From NCBI RefSeq assembly GCF_000331305.1, contig NZ_KB217478.1, forward strand, positions 5,181,595-5,245,594: a stretch of 64,000 nucleotides of DNA, given 5' to 3'. The notes beneath the pieces are model-generated. The model did not search any database and was not told where the DNA came from. It saw only the letters and a list, made by a program, of their open reading frames with translations. This document shows positions 26,351 through 35,786 of this stretch, one piece after another; position 1 is the first letter of the stretch, and each line of letters opens with the position of its first letter. The position numbers were made by a program, and so were the translations under genes. The stretch comes from Calothrix sp. PCC 7103 (GTDB lineage Bacteria; Cyanobacteriota; Cyanobacteriia; Cyanobacteriales; Nostocaceae).

Positions 26351-26407
26351 GTGCGTGACGCTACAGGTATTATCGCTACGTTGAAGTTTTTTAGTAGCGT
26401 CACGCAC
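26351..26407. repeat. Inverted repeat GTGCGTGACGCTA/TAGCGTCACGCAC
   Basis: 13-bp perfect arms at 26351-26363 and 26395-26407 around a 31-bp spacer. This is the same family as 18063-18119. Its right end runs into CACCCTACCTTA, which is the 12-bp sequence duplicated on both sides of the adjacent MITE-like element. Confidence 0.8.
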
Positions 26408-26416
26408 CCTACCTTA

Positions 26417-26619
26417 GAATGGCACTTACTTAAGCTCAAAAATCTTGTTTTGTGTTGGGTTTCCCTGCGGGACACTACGTGAACTATTGCCTCCAACGGC
26501 ACGCGCTACAACCGGGGGAACCCCGGCAACGCGGTGCCTCCAACGGCACGCGCTACAACCGGGGGAACCCCGGCAACGCGGTGCCTCCCCAACCTACTAT
26601 CCTTAAGTAAGTGACATTC
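26417..26619. mobile_element. MITE-like element with 18-bp TIRs and 12-bp direct repeats
   Basis: A 203-bp unit bounded by inverted ends GAATGGCACTTACTTAAG (26417-26434) and CTTAAGTAAGTGACATTC (26602-26619), 17 of 18 matching. It is flanked immediately by identical 12-bp direct repeats CACCCTACCTTA (26405-26416 and 26620-26631), as expected of a target-site duplication. It encodes no transposase and contains a GC-rich tandem repeat. It appears inserted at the end of another repeat (26351-26407). Confidence 0.65.
26488..26588. repeat. Tandem repeat, two 47-bp units plus 7 bp
   Basis: Units at 26488-26534 and 26535-26581, then TGCCTCC. Each contains the hairpin CCGGGG-GAA-CCCCGG. It is strikingly GC-rich against its AT-rich surroundings and lies inside the MITE-like element. 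Confidence 0.85.
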
Positions 26620-26718
26620 CACCCTACCTTATGTTTGTAAATCTGCCGAGAAGTCATGTATATTAAAATAAGATTAAGAAATGTAAATTTTACAAAAATA
26701 ACTTAAACCCTTATAAAG

Positions 26719-27396
26719 ATGAGCCAAACAGCTTTAAATTTAGTTGCCATATCAATTTTTATAATGACGGTATCCAGTTTACTAGGTCCACTAGTACATT
26801 TATCGCCTGCGGTACCTGCGGTTGCTACGGTTACAATTCTGGGTATAGCCACACTCGATAGCTTTGCGCTACAAGGAAAAGGTGGAAATGTTTTTTTAGA
26901 TTGGATTGCTAGTTTTTCTCCAGCACATCGTGAACGTATCGCACATCATGAAGCTGGGCATTTTCTAGTGGCAACTAAGTTAGGCATTCCAGTTGTTAGT
27001 TATACTCTGAATGCTTGGTCTGCTTTAAAGCAGGGACAAGCGGGACTTGGAGGTGTAAGTTTTGACGATGCTAATTTAGAATCTGAACTGGGTCAACGTC
27101 AAATTTCTGCTCAAACGTTAGACCGCTACTGTACAGTATGGATGGCTGGAATCGCGGCAGAAACTTTGGTTTACAATAATGCTGAAGGTGGCGCCGATGA
27201 CAAAACAAAGTTGGTGGCACTATTAAAAAGCTTAGGTTTTTCAGAATCGACATTCAACCAGAAGCAAAGGTTTTGCATGTTGCAAGCAAAAAGTCTGCTT
27301 CAAGAAAATTGGTCAGCATATAAAGCGCTAGTAAACGCGATGAAACAACGCGCATCTGTAGAAGAATGTATAAAAGTTATGAGTGCTGAGTTATGA
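26719..27396 (+). CDS. FtsH-type (M41) peptidase domain protein without AAA domain
   Basis: 225 aa. Two hydrophobic N-terminal spans (about 5-25 and 30-50) are followed by the zinc motif HHEAGH at about residues 76-81 and a helical remainder with GGADDKTKL, as in the protease half of FtsH. The AAA+ ATPase module is absent, so the protein cannot unfold substrates by itself. Similar stand-alone M41-like membrane proteins occur in cyanobacteria and plastids, some catalytically active and others accessory. The metal-binding residues are intact here. Confidence 0.75.
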   Translation: MSQTALNLVAISIFIMTVSSLLGPLVHLSPAVPAVATVTILGIATLDSFALQGKGGNVFLDWIASFSPAHRERIAHHEAGHFLVATKLGIPVVSYTLNAWSALKQGQAGLGGVSFDDANLESELGQRQISAQTLDRYCTVWMAGIAAETLVYNNAEGGADDKTKLVALLKSLGFSESTFNQKQRFCMLQAKSLLQENWSAYKALVNAMKQRASVEECIKVMSAEL

Positions 27397-27433
27397 GTTA
27401 TAACTCCTAACTCCTAACTCCTAACTCCTAACT

Positions 27434-28459
27434 TTAAGAAGAGACCGCGTGCAGATGGGTTGTTCTCGAAACATAATCACAACCAATAACTTTGTTACGT
27501 CCAGATGCTTTGGCTTCTAACAAATATTGGTCGGCACGATGTAGTAAGCTAATTCCTTTCATGTCGTCTTCTGCACGCAAACAAGCGGTTCCAAGGCTGA
27601 TAGTAACGTCGATAGATAAAGTATTATTAATAGCAAATGGCTGGTCGCTAACTATACGGTTTAAGCGTTTTGCCACTAGGAGTCCTTCCTCACAAGTCGT
27701 ATTGCCTAATATAATTACAAATTCCTCACCACCATACCGAAAAGGTATGTCTTGAAACCGCAAGTTGTGTTTTATCCGCGTACATAATAACTGTAATAAT
27801 CGGTCACCTACTAAATGCCCGAATGTATCGTTGACCTTTTTGAAATAGTCTACGTCAAGAATAATCAGACTAAGCGGCAAAGAAAGCGAACGCGCTTTGT
27901 GTATTTGTTTCGGTAAGTCCCATTCTAATGCACGTCGGTTGTTTAACTCAGTCAACGCATCTGACAGTGCAATCGCGCTGAGTAAGTCATTCGTGCGAAT
28001 CAGATCGCGGTACTTTTGCGCTTTTCGTAAACCTACTGTTAGTTGAGCTATCAGTAAGTGTTCTTTAGCTGGAGATTTAACGAAGTTATCTTTAAAACTG
28101 TCTTCTGAAAGCCACCAAATGTAAGCATCAGCGCCTTGACGCAATGCCGCTGACATCATTTGTGATTCCCATAAATCGTCACAATTAACTTTATCGGAAA
28201 GAATATGCGAACGGTCTTCCAGTAAAATACAGTAGATCCACGATAACTTGGTTTGCTCCTTTAGCCAACAGCACAATTCCATACTGCCATCGGAACTAGC
28301 TTGTACCAAAATTACATCTGGCGGTGCAATCTGTATTTTCGACACCGCTTGATTTAAGTTGGCGATAGCTTCGATGCTAAAAGCTGCTGTATCACGGATC
28401 TGATCCGGAAGCGTTTCGAGAAATATTTCACTTCCAAAGACCAGAATGGATATATTCAT
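27434..28459 (-). CDS. Diguanylate cyclase (receiver-like N-terminus plus GGDEF)
   Basis: Makes cyclic di-GMP. The active-site loop is GGEEF at about residues 243-247. An intact product-inhibition I-site, RFQD (234-237), stands five residues before it, so feedback control is likely. DVDYFKKVND and GHLVGD are the usual substrate and metal-binding motifs. The N-terminal about 145 residues are of receiver-like size and order (VFGSEIF..., DVILVQASSDG) but lack a clear phospho-acceptor in context, so this may be a degenerate receiver. No partner kinase lies beside it. The gene lies in a 3-kb stretch with no GGCGCC site. Confidence 0.9.
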   Translation of the reverse strand: MNISILVFGSEIFLETLPDQIRDTAAFSIEAIANLNQAVSKIQIAPPDVILVQASSDGSMELCCWLKEQTKLSWIYCILLEDRSHILSDKVNCDDLWESQMMSAALRQGADAYIWWLSEDSFKDNFVKSPAKEHLLIAQLTVGLRKAQKYRDLIRTNDLLSAIALSDALTELNNRRALEWDLPKQIHKARSLSLPLSLIILDVDYFKKVNDTFGHLVGDRLLQLLCTRIKHNLRFQDIPFRYGGEEFVIILGNTTCEEGLLVAKRLNRIVSDQPFAINNTLSIDVTISLGTACLRAEDDMKGISLLHRADQYLLEAKASGRNKVIGCDYVSRTTHLHAVSS

Positions 28460-29259
28460 TACTTTGCTTTTTGCCCTATCCTATTTAATTTAATACTGGG
28501 TGTATCCTGCAAAACTTATCTAGACTCTTTAAAAACAATCCTCGCTAGTCAGTATTCTTAACGATGGGTATTACCCCGTATTCTATGCTTTGACAGTGGC
28601 TAGTACAAAATTTTTCCAACTACAATCACCTCTTTACTAGTAAACATACTCAAATTTAGGGTTGAATCTTATGGTAACTACTTTCGGCTTTTACCTACTT
28701 TTTTTAAACAGTAGAAATACTGAATAATATACATAAGTATATAAGTATTACTGTATTTTCCAGAATATACTCTTCTGTCAGTTAGTTTTTGAAAGATTAT
28801 TCGATTATGCTATGGCTTACTTAAGAGTATAAGTTTTGTGTTTTCGTTAATTGTACCGATGTTTACATCTATCTATAGTACTGAGAGTAAACATTAGATT
28901 TTTCATTACGAATAATATCCTATTCGCTGCTAGACATGGCACTCGACAACATTAATTTTTCCTGTTACATTCCATTTGATTAGTCTATTTATAGTTTATA
29001 CAATGGCGCATACGTATCTAAATTTGGCGTATAACCCACAAAATAATCAATGCTGCACTAAAGATTTTGCAAACTTTTAATAGCACTTTTTGTAAATGAA
29101 GTACTTGTTGCAACAAAATTATTATCTGTGAGTATAGCTAAATAAGCAAGTACGAATAATCAACTCCCACAGAAACCGGGTTTATAGGCAAAATCGTCAT
29201 TGTTATTACAAGATTTCAAAAAGAAACCCAGTTTCTAAAAGGGTTTCTAGTTTTTAAGA
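28460..29259. other. Intergenic region
   Basis: About 800 bp, AT-rich, with no convincing gene. Near the right end, GAAACCGGGTTT (about 29171) and AAACCCAGTTTC (about 29224) form an imperfect inverted pair. The same GAAACC-N-GGTTTC motif recurs near 2004-2065, 35663 and 53225-53262, so it is another dispersed repeat. No RNA gene recognised. Confidence 0.55.
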
Positions 29260-29463
29260 TTATTGATAGCCTTCAATTGTATATCCAGCAGCAACTATTG
29301 CTTGTTTAATAGATTCTTCTGATGCCGAAGATTCTATAGTAACGGTTTTTGCATCGACATTAACATTTACCTTTGCGTCGGGTTCCACAACATGAACTGA
29401 CTCAGAAATAATTTGGGCACAATCGTTACAAGAAATATCAGGGACGTTTAAGTTGAGTGCCAT
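29260..29463 (-). CDS. Heavy-metal-associated (HMA) domain protein
   Basis: 67-aa CopZ-like fold. The metal-binding loop reads ISCNDCAQII, where M-x-C-x2-C has become I-S-C-x2-C, and VNVNVDAKTVTIES and AIVAAGYTIEGY are the expected strands and helix. Probably a copper or other soft-metal chaperone. It stands alone with no P-type ATPase nearby. Confidence 0.88.
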   Translation of the reverse strand: MALNLNVPDISCNDCAQIISESVHVVEPDAKVNVNVDAKTVTIESSASEESIKQAIVAAGYTIEGYQ

Positions 29464-29724
29464 TTGCCTTCCTCTTTGCTTAGTGGTTCGCGGTTTAACG
29501 TTGATTTTTATCGCTTCTCGCTCTGTCGGCGTTGTTTCGGCACGAGCGGCACGAGTGGCTTCACACCATTTTAATAATGTAAGGTTAACCTAACAATCTG
29601 GCTAAAGTAATGTTCTTGTGACAGTAAGGAATAGTTGCACAATGGGGGGCTAGTATAGTTACAACCCGTAACTTTAAGGCAAAATATAAGAATTAAGTCC
29701 CAGTTTAAACGAAGCCCGTAAATC

Positions 29725-32370
29725 ATGTCTTTTAAACCTCAGTACCTAAGTGGTAGCGACATTCGCACCAAATTTCTAGACTTCTACGAGAGCTTAGAAC
29801 ACTCTATTCTTCCAAGTGCCTCTCTCGTACCAGAAGACCCCACGGTACTGCTGACTATCGCGGGGATGCTTCCATTTAAACCCATATTTTTAGGGCAGCG
29901 CACTCCTGAATTTAAGCGTGCAACAACTTCACAGAAGTGTATTCGTACAAACGATATAGAAAACGTGGGTGTCACGAAACGTCACCACACGTTCTTTGAA
30001 ATGTTGGGTAATTTCAGCTTTGGTGATTATTTCAAAGAGCAAGCAATAGCTTGGGGTTGGGAAATCTCTACAAAAGTATTCGGTTTACCTGCCGAACACT
30101 TAGTTGTCAGTGTATTTGAGGAAGATGATGAAGCGTTTGTAATTTGGCGTGACCAAGTAGGTGTTACCCCTACACGGATTATACGCATGGGCGCCGATGA
30201 TAACTTTTGGAATTCGGGACCAACAGGTCCATGTGGGCCATGTTCAGAAATTTATTATGATTTTCATCCCGAACGTGGTGATGACAATATAGATTTAGAA
30301 GATGACACCAGGTTTATTGAGTTTTACAACTTGGTGTTCATGCAATACAACCGCGATGCCGAAGATAATTTAACACCGCTGGCAAATAAGAATATAGATA
30401 CAGGGATGGGTTTGGAGAGAATGGCGCAAATTCTCCAACAAGTACCCAACAACTACGAAACTGATTTAATTTTCCCAATTATTAAAACTGCGGCAGACAT
30501 AGCAGGAATAGATTATACTACTGCCGACGAAAAAACCAAAGTCTCACTAAAAGTCATTGGCGATCATGTACGTGCGGTCGTACATATGATAGCCGACGAA
30601 ATTCGGGCCTCCAACACTGGACGTGGGTATATATTACGGCGCCTAATTCGTCGTGTAGTGCGTCACGGTAGATTAATAGGTATATCTGGAGAATTTACAA
30701 CCCAAGTAGCAGAAACAGCAATTGCGCTTTCTGAGTCAGCTTACCCAGGTGTACGCAAGCGTGAAGATGCTATCAAAGCTGAGTTACAGCGTGAAGAATC
30801 ACAATTTCTCAAAACGCTTGGCAACGGCGAAAAACTTCTCGATAAAATTATCGCTGACCTCAAGCAACAAAATGGCGCCGTGATTAGTGGTAAAAATGCC
30901 TTTGACTTGTACGACACGCACGGGTTTCCACTTGAACTTACCCAAGAAATAGCAGCAGAAAACAACCTTACAGTTGATGAGGAAGGATTCCTTTATGAAA
31001 TGGAGGAACAGAAAAAACGTGGACGTGAAGCACACGAAACCATCGATTTAACTGTACAAGGTACCATCGACAAGTTAGCAGAGACTATTAACGTAACAGA
31101 TTTTGTTGGCTATACCGAACCTGTGACAACAGCAAAAATCGAAGCAATATTAATAGATGGTATTGCAACTGAAGAAGCAGAAGCTGGCGCCGAAGTACAA
31201 ATTCTTCTTAGCAAAACCCCATTTTATGCTGAATCAGGTGGACAAATAGGCGACCAAGGTTATATTACAGGCGATGGTATAGTTGTTCGTGTAGAAGATG
31301 TCAAAAAAGAATCAGACTTTTTCGTTCACATTGGACGTGTTGAACGCGGTACTATTCGAGTAGCTGATACAGTCACCGCTCAAATTGACCGTGCATGTCG
31401 GCGCCGTGCCCAAGCAAATCATACCGCAACACACTTGCTCCAAGCTGCATTGAAAAAAATAGTAGATGAAAGCATATCTCAAGCAGGTTCGCTAGTATCT
31501 TTCGATAGATTACGCTTTGACTTTAATTGTCCGCGTGCGTTAACACCCGAAGAAGTACAACAAGTCGAAGAACAAGTAAACAACTGGATATCTGAAGCAC
31601 ACCCCGCCAAAATTGAAATATTACCCTTAGCTGAAGCAAAAGCAAAGGGCGCTACAGCAATGTTTGGCGAAAAATACGGCGAAGAAGTTCGAGTTATAGA
31701 CTTCACAGGCGTTTCAATGGAATTATGCGGTGGTACACATGTCAGTAATACTGCTGAAATTGGTGTATTTAAAATTATTTCAGAAACTGGTATTTCAACA
31801 GGTGTACGTCGTATCGAAGCAGTATCTGGTGCAGCAATATTAGATTACTTAAACGTGCGCGATAAAGTAGTTAAAGACCTAAGCGACAGATTTAAAGTAA
31901 AACCTGAAGAAGTACCCGACCGTGTTACTGCATTACAAAACGAAATCAAAGCAACACAAAAAGAACTAGGTACTTTAAAAGGACAACTAGCAATAGCCAA
32001 ATCTGATAGTTTACTAGCTAACGTCGAAACTGTTGGAGAATTTAAGTTATTGGTTGCTCGTATCGATGATGTAGATGCAGCTTCGTTACAAACCGCAGGT
32101 GAAAGACTACAGCAAAAACTAGGCGCCAGTGCTGCTGTAGTATTAGGTTCGGTACCCGAAGAAGGTAAAGTTACATTGGTCGCTGCTTTTGGTAGTGATG
32201 TGAATAAAAAAGGCGCCCAGGCAGGTAAATTTATTGGTGGTATCGCAAAAATTTGCGGTGGAGGTGGAGGTGGAAGACCTAACCTCGCTCAAGCAGGTGG
32301 ACGTGATGCTAGTAAATTACCCGAAGCTTTGGAAAAAGCTAAAAGTGAATTGAAAGCTAGTTTGGGTTAA
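29725..32370 (+). CDS. alaS: Alanine-tRNA ligase
   Basis: Charges tRNA-Ala and edits mischarged Ser or Gly. It is 881 aa, normal for the family. It has the class II catalytic core (FFEMLGNFSFGDYFK, residues about 90-104), an editing domain with metal ligands in NHTATHLLQ and CGGTHVSNT, and a C-terminal Gly-rich segment (CGGGGGGRPNLAQAGG). It stands alone, followed by dispersed repeats. Confidence 0.98.
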   Translation: MSFKPQYLSGSDIRTKFLDFYESLEHSILPSASLVPEDPTVLLTIAGMLPFKPIFLGQRTPEFKRATTSQKCIRTNDIENVGVTKRHHTFFEMLGNFSFGDYFKEQAIAWGWEISTKVFGLPAEHLVVSVFEEDDEAFVIWRDQVGVTPTRIIRMGADDNFWNSGPTGPCGPCSEIYYDFHPERGDDNIDLEDDTRFIEFYNLVFMQYNRDAEDNLTPLANKNIDTGMGLERMAQILQQVPNNYETDLIFPIIKTAADIAGIDYTTADEKTKVSLKVIGDHVRAVVHMIADEIRASNTGRGYILRRLIRRVVRHGRLIGISGEFTTQVAETAIALSESAYPGVRKREDAIKAELQREESQFLKTLGNGEKLLDKIIADLKQQNGAVISGKNAFDLYDTHGFPLELTQEIAAENNLTVDEEGFLYEMEEQKKRGREAHETIDLTVQGTIDKLAETINVTDFVGYTEPVTTAKIEAILIDGIATEEAEAGAEVQILLSKTPFYAESGGQIGDQGYITGDGIVVRVEDVKKESDFFVHIGRVERGTIRVADTVTAQIDRACRRRAQANHTATHLLQAALKKIVDESISQAGSLVSFDRLRFDFNCPRALTPEEVQQVEEQVNNWISEAHPAKIEILPLAEAKAKGATAMFGEKYGEEVRVIDFTGVSMELCGGTHVSNTAEIGVFKIISETGISTGVRRIEAVSGAAILDYLNVRDKVVKDLSDRFKVKPEEVPDRVTALQNEIKATQKELGTLKGQLAIAKSDSLLANVETVGEFKLLVARIDDVDAASLQTAGERLQQKLGASAAVVLGSVPEEGKVTLVAAFGSDVNKKGAQAGKFIGGIAKICGGGGGGRPNLAQAGGRDASKLPEALEKAKSELKASLG

Positions 32371-32382
32371 TTTGTTTTATAT

Positions 32383-32412
32383 GGGACGGGCAAGGATGCC
32401 CATCCCACAAGA
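32383..32412 (+). repeat. Dispersed palindromic repeat, variant copy
   Basis: GGGACGGGCAAGGATGCCC with the tail ATCCCACAAGA, the same plan as the copy at 2161 with a few changes. It lies 13 bp after the alaS stop. Confidence 0.75.
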
Positions 32413-32417
32413 TTATC

Positions 32418-32507
32418 TGTCATGCTGAGGAACGAAGCATCTTAAATTGTCATGCTGAGGAACGAAGCATCTTAAATTGTCATGCTGAGGAACGAAGCAT
32501 CTTAAAG
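32418..32507. repeat. Three tandem 30-bp units beginning TGTCATGCTGAGG
   Basis: Perfect 30-bp units at 32418, 32448 and 32478 (only the last base differs), each carrying GTCATGCTGAG and GAAGCATCT. The same sequence forms the arms of inverted repeats at 37409-37483 and 43482-43557. There are no spacers between units, so this is not a CRISPR. The remaining DNA up to 32755 has no recognisable gene. Confidence 0.9.
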
Positions 32508-32755
32508 ATTTTAACTCTGTTTAAAAGTAAAGTTCTAACCCGCTTTTGGGCAAACTGTAGGTTGGCAACACGGTAGCGGGAACCCAACGTTTAAATTATT
32601 GAGTCACGAAGCATCAACATAAGCTGTAGGTTGGGTTGAGGTTAAACTTTGTCACGTAGAGATCTTGTTTAGCTTTAACAAATTAAACTATATCTATATA
32701 GTGGTTATGGCTATGTATAGCACACCATTTTATTTTATTAAAATATTTCACTAAA

Positions 32756-33883
32756 ATGGCAAATAAAGTTCACCTACAGAGATTAGCAGAAGGAGTCACT
32801 GCTTGGAATAAGTGGCGAGAGGAAAATCCTGACATCGATATTGATTTAAGTGATGTTTGTCTTGTCAAGGAAATATCTAAAAGGCATCGTAAGCAGGTAG
32901 AAAGAATTTTAGCTCCCCTTATTTCCTTGCTTGTAACACTTTTCCTAGATAAATACCAAGTTATAGAAAATTTAGTCAAATTAATTAGTAATAATTTGTC
33001 GTTGGACTTAACATTATCTGCGACAGTAAATTTACTATTATTTTTTATTATTCGTACTTTTATTTTTATAATTATTACGTTTACAGTCGTTTTTTCTTTA
33101 CACCCTATATTGAATATTGCTGAACAAAAACAAAGCTTAAAAAATATAAATTTCAAAGCCGTAAATTTGTATAAGACTGATTTAAGAGGAATTGATTTAA
33201 GTTTTGCTGAGTTGAGTGAGACAAATTTAGAATATTCAAATTTGAGTAATGTAGAAGCTATAGGTACTAATTTTAGTCAAGCAAAATTGACAGGAATATG
33301 TATAGCTAATTGGAATATTAATTCATCAACTAATTTAAATAATGTTAAGTGCGATTACATCTATGAATTCTTTAACGAAAAAGTAAGAATACCAGAAAAG
33401 CGTCGCCCTTCTAATTCAAATCGTAATTTTAAACCTAATGAGTTTACACTCACTTATCAAGTAAACGAAGTAAATATAGAGTTGAAAAACTATGTAAATC
33501 TTACCAGATTACAAGAACTTAAATCTATTTCTAATTTATCTAATAAATTTGACTTATCAAAACTTATTCAGTATTGCGAAGAACTTAACAAATCTTTTGA
33601 CAATGATTGTTTACTAAGTGTACCAATGCTTGTAAGAGCTATTACTGATCATGTACCACCTATATTTGAACAATCAGAATTTAAGCATGTAGTTGCTAAC
33701 TATAAAGGAAGTAAAAGTTTTAAAGAATCTATGAAAAATTTAAATGAATCATTACGTAAAATTGCTGATTCACATTTACATACACATATAAGAAGTAAAG
33801 AAACTCTTCCTAATCAAACGCAAGTCAACTTTTCTCAAGATTTGGATGTATTGCTTGGAGAAATATATAGAATTTTAAAGTAA
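32756..33883 (+). CDS. Membrane protein with short pentapeptide-repeat segment
   Basis: 375 aa. The N-terminal part has two hydrophobic spans (ILAPLISLLVTLFLDKY region and LLLFFIIRTFIFIIITFTVVF). About eight pentapeptide repeats A(D/N)LxX follow (residues about 134-190: NLYKTDLRGIDLSFAELSETNLEYSNL). The C-terminal about 170 residues are helical and charged with no recognised domain. Pentapeptide repeats form a right-handed quadrilateral helix. The role is unknown. The gene is very AT-rich and lies in a 2.4-kb interval lacking GGCGCC. Confidence 0.6.
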   Translation: MANKVHLQRLAEGVTAWNKWREENPDIDIDLSDVCLVKEISKRHRKQVERILAPLISLLVTLFLDKYQVIENLVKLISNNLSLDLTLSATVNLLLFFIIRTFIFIIITFTVVFSLHPILNIAEQKQSLKNINFKAVNLYKTDLRGIDLSFAELSETNLEYSNLSNVEAIGTNFSQAKLTGICIANWNINSSTNLNNVKCDYIYEFFNEKVRIPEKRRPSNSNRNFKPNEFTLTYQVNEVNIELKNYVNLTRLQELKSISNLSNKFDLSKLIQYCEELNKSFDNDCLLSVPMLVRAITDHVPPIFEQSEFKHVVANYKGSKSFKESMKNLNESLRKIADSHLHTHIRSKETLPNQTQVNFSQDLDVLLGEIYRILK

Positions 33884-34094
33884 AAAAATTATAGAGACCA
33901 ATTTTTTATAGCAAGCTTATAATCTAGTTGTTAGATTATATTGCAACTTTATCGAAATATTATTTAATGTACAACACAAAACGTAAAAAATTAATAAATT
34001 TAAAATATATGGCTAAAAATTGTAGTATGATAAAACTAAAATAATTATTATGGGAATAGGCATCCTTGCCCGTCCTTTCACATCATTTTTGTCA

Positions 34095-34124
34095 GAGGCG
34101 GGCAGGGATGCCCGCTCCACAAGA
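34095..34124 (+). repeat. Dispersed palindromic repeat, copy identical in core to 2161
   Basis: GAGGCGGGCAGGGATGCCCG plus CTCCACAAGA. A decayed opposite-facing copy (GGCATCCTTGCCCGTCC) lies just upstream at about 34058, so this may fold into a larger structure. It ends 10 bp from the stop of the minus-strand kinase gene. Confidence 0.85.
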
Positions 34125-34133
34125 GACAAGAGT

Positions 34134-35501
34134 TTATTTTATGAATGATAATAGTTGGTAAATTAATTGAGATAAGCCTACTAACACAACTCCAAAAATG
34201 CCTGATAACAAAGCAAAAAAAGTGACTAGTAAATGATTATTTGCTAAGTTCAATCCTAAAATCGGTGCCGATGGCAAAATTGGCAGTAACAATAGTACGA
34301 GCGCAAACGTTACCCCGACAATTATAAATAAATGTTTTTCAAAAATAATTTGCTTATATTGAGCATAAAATAAAGCGCCTAAAATTATTATCGCGAATAC
34401 TATACCAATTTTAGCTAGTAAATTGTTAAAAAATACTGCTAATAAACCAATTTCAAAACCTGTTACAAATGGTGCAACCAACCAATCTAAAGTGGAAAAA
34501 TCTTGTTGACTAACTGGTGTTTTTTGTTTTAAAGCATCAAGAACATCTTTCGCTGACTGAAATCTGTCAATTGGTTTTTCCTTAAGCATTCGTTCTATAA
34601 TTCTGGCATTTCTTTCGTTAATATTAACTTCAGGGCGCCAGTTCCAAATACCAGTATAAGCATCAATAAAGCTTGTAGGTGGTTTGCCAGTTAGTAACAA
34701 CAAGCAAGTTGCGGCAAGAGCATATAAATCAGATGAAGGAAAAATCGCTCGTCCATCAAGTTGTTCGGGTGGTGCAAAACCCGGTGTGTAAACATTGGTT
34801 ATAGATACTGAAGACACATCAAGCGTTGAGTTAGCATCTTGCTGTTTACCTGTTGCAACAACCTGTTTAACGGCGCCAAAATCTACAAGGTATAATCGAC
34901 CATCGCGCGCACGCATTATATTAGATGGTTTAATATCACGATGAATAGAATTATTGTTATGGGCAAAATCTAATATATGTAAAATAGCTTCTAGCATTGC
35001 AAAAACCTCAGCCTCAGTAAATTTAGCTTTACGAGACAATTCTTGCTCTAGGTTTTCACCATCAATATATTGTTGTACTAAGTAAAATAACTCAATAGGT
35101 TCTTCTACTTGTAATTTAAAACGACCAGGATTGATGGCAAAAAACGCATACAAATCGGGAATATGTGGATGGGCGCCTAATTTTTCCAGAGCTTCAGCTT
35201 CACGATGAAATAGCTGTGTAACTTTTTTAATCTGTTCAAGTTTTAAGCTAGGTGATGGCTGCAACTGCTTAACTATACACTCACGCATTCCCGGTGTTCG
35301 ACGGTCGTAACTTAAAAAAGCGGCGCCGAACCCACCTTGCCTTAACTTCTTTATTGGTATGTAGCGACCGTCTAAAATTAACGGCATTCCACAAGTAATG
35401 CAGTACTGCTGAGAAATATTCTTAAGGACAGAAGCATCATCTAATTCAGGAAAAGAGTTTATCGGTTTCGGGCAGCTAGGACGAGTGCAACAAATATCCA
35501 A
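34134..35501 (-). CDS. Serine/threonine protein kinase with Cys-rich N-terminus and C-terminal membrane helices
   Basis: 455 aa. A short N-terminal zinc-ribbon-like segment (MDICCTRPSC..., YCITCGMPL) precedes a Hanks-type kinase: Gly-loop RQGGFGAAF, Lys in CIVKQL (about 78), HRDIKPSN (187-194), DFG (207-209) and GFAPPEQ. About three or four hydrophobic spans end the protein. The start is TTG, because GGAGG lies 5 bp upstream and the paralogue at 37488-38840 has the same arrangement. The two kinases flank a periplasmic-binding-type protein on the same strand. Probable substrate: an unknown cytoplasmic target, with ligand sensing by the neighbouring protein. Confidence 0.9.
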   Translation of the reverse strand: MDICCTRPSCPKPINSFPELDDASVLKNISQQYCITCGMPLILDGRYIPIKKLRQGGFGAAFLSYDRRTPGMRECIVKQLQPSPSLKLEQIKKVTQLFHREAEALEKLGAHPHIPDLYAFFAINPGRFKLQVEEPIELFYLVQQYIDGENLEQELSRKAKFTEAEVFAMLEAILHILDFAHNNNSIHRDIKPSNIMRARDGRLYLVDFGAVKQVVATGKQQDANSTLDVSSVSITNVYTPGFAPPEQLDGRAIFPSSDLYALAATCLLLLTGKPPTSFIDAYTGIWNWRPEVNINERNARIIERMLKEKPIDRFQSAKDVLDALKQKTPVSQQDFSTLDWLVAPFVTGFEIGLLAVFFNNLLAKIGIVFAIIILGALFYAQYKQIIFEKHLFIIVGVTFALVLLLLPILPSAPILGLNLANNHLLVTFFALLSGIFGVVLVGLSQLIYQLLSFIK

Positions 35502-35740
35502 ACTATCCTCCAGAAGCTTTCATGGCGTGTAACTATATACTGCTCCTACTGAATATCTATACATAAAGATAATTCAGAACAATACTTAAGACGTTAGAAA
35601 CGCACTATAAATTTCCTAATTTTACATTTCTTAATATAAATATACATTTCTTAATATTTTAAGAAACCAGGTTTCTTTGCGTGAAATATGAACAATAGTA
35701 ATTTAATATCTACTTAATTAATATTTAGTTCAATATCATG

Positions 35741-35769
35741 GGGTGGGCAGGGATGCCCGCTCCACAAGA
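35741..35769 (+). repeat. Dispersed palindromic repeat copy
   Basis: GGGTGGGCAGGGATGCCCGC with tail TCCACAAGA, ending 18 bp from the stop of the binding-protein gene. A GAAACCAGGTTTC motif lies nearby at about 35663. Nothing else is seen in the 35502-35786 gap. Confidence 0.85.
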
Positions 35770-35786
35770 AAGAGAGAGTGTATTAT

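Larger units (their letters stand above)
25773..26718. other. Long intergenic region carrying repeats
   Basis: About 950 bp with no credible gene. The first half (to about 26340) is AT-rich and featureless apart from a GGCGCC site near 25989. The second half holds an inverted repeat, a MITE-like element and a GC-rich tandem repeat, listed separately. The promoter of the M41-like gene must lie in its last about 80 bp. Confidence 0.6.

Noticed and set aside
32418-32507. Three 30-bp repeats that could suggest a CRISPR
   Set aside because: The units are directly adjacent with no spacers, and the same sequence is dispersed elsewhere.
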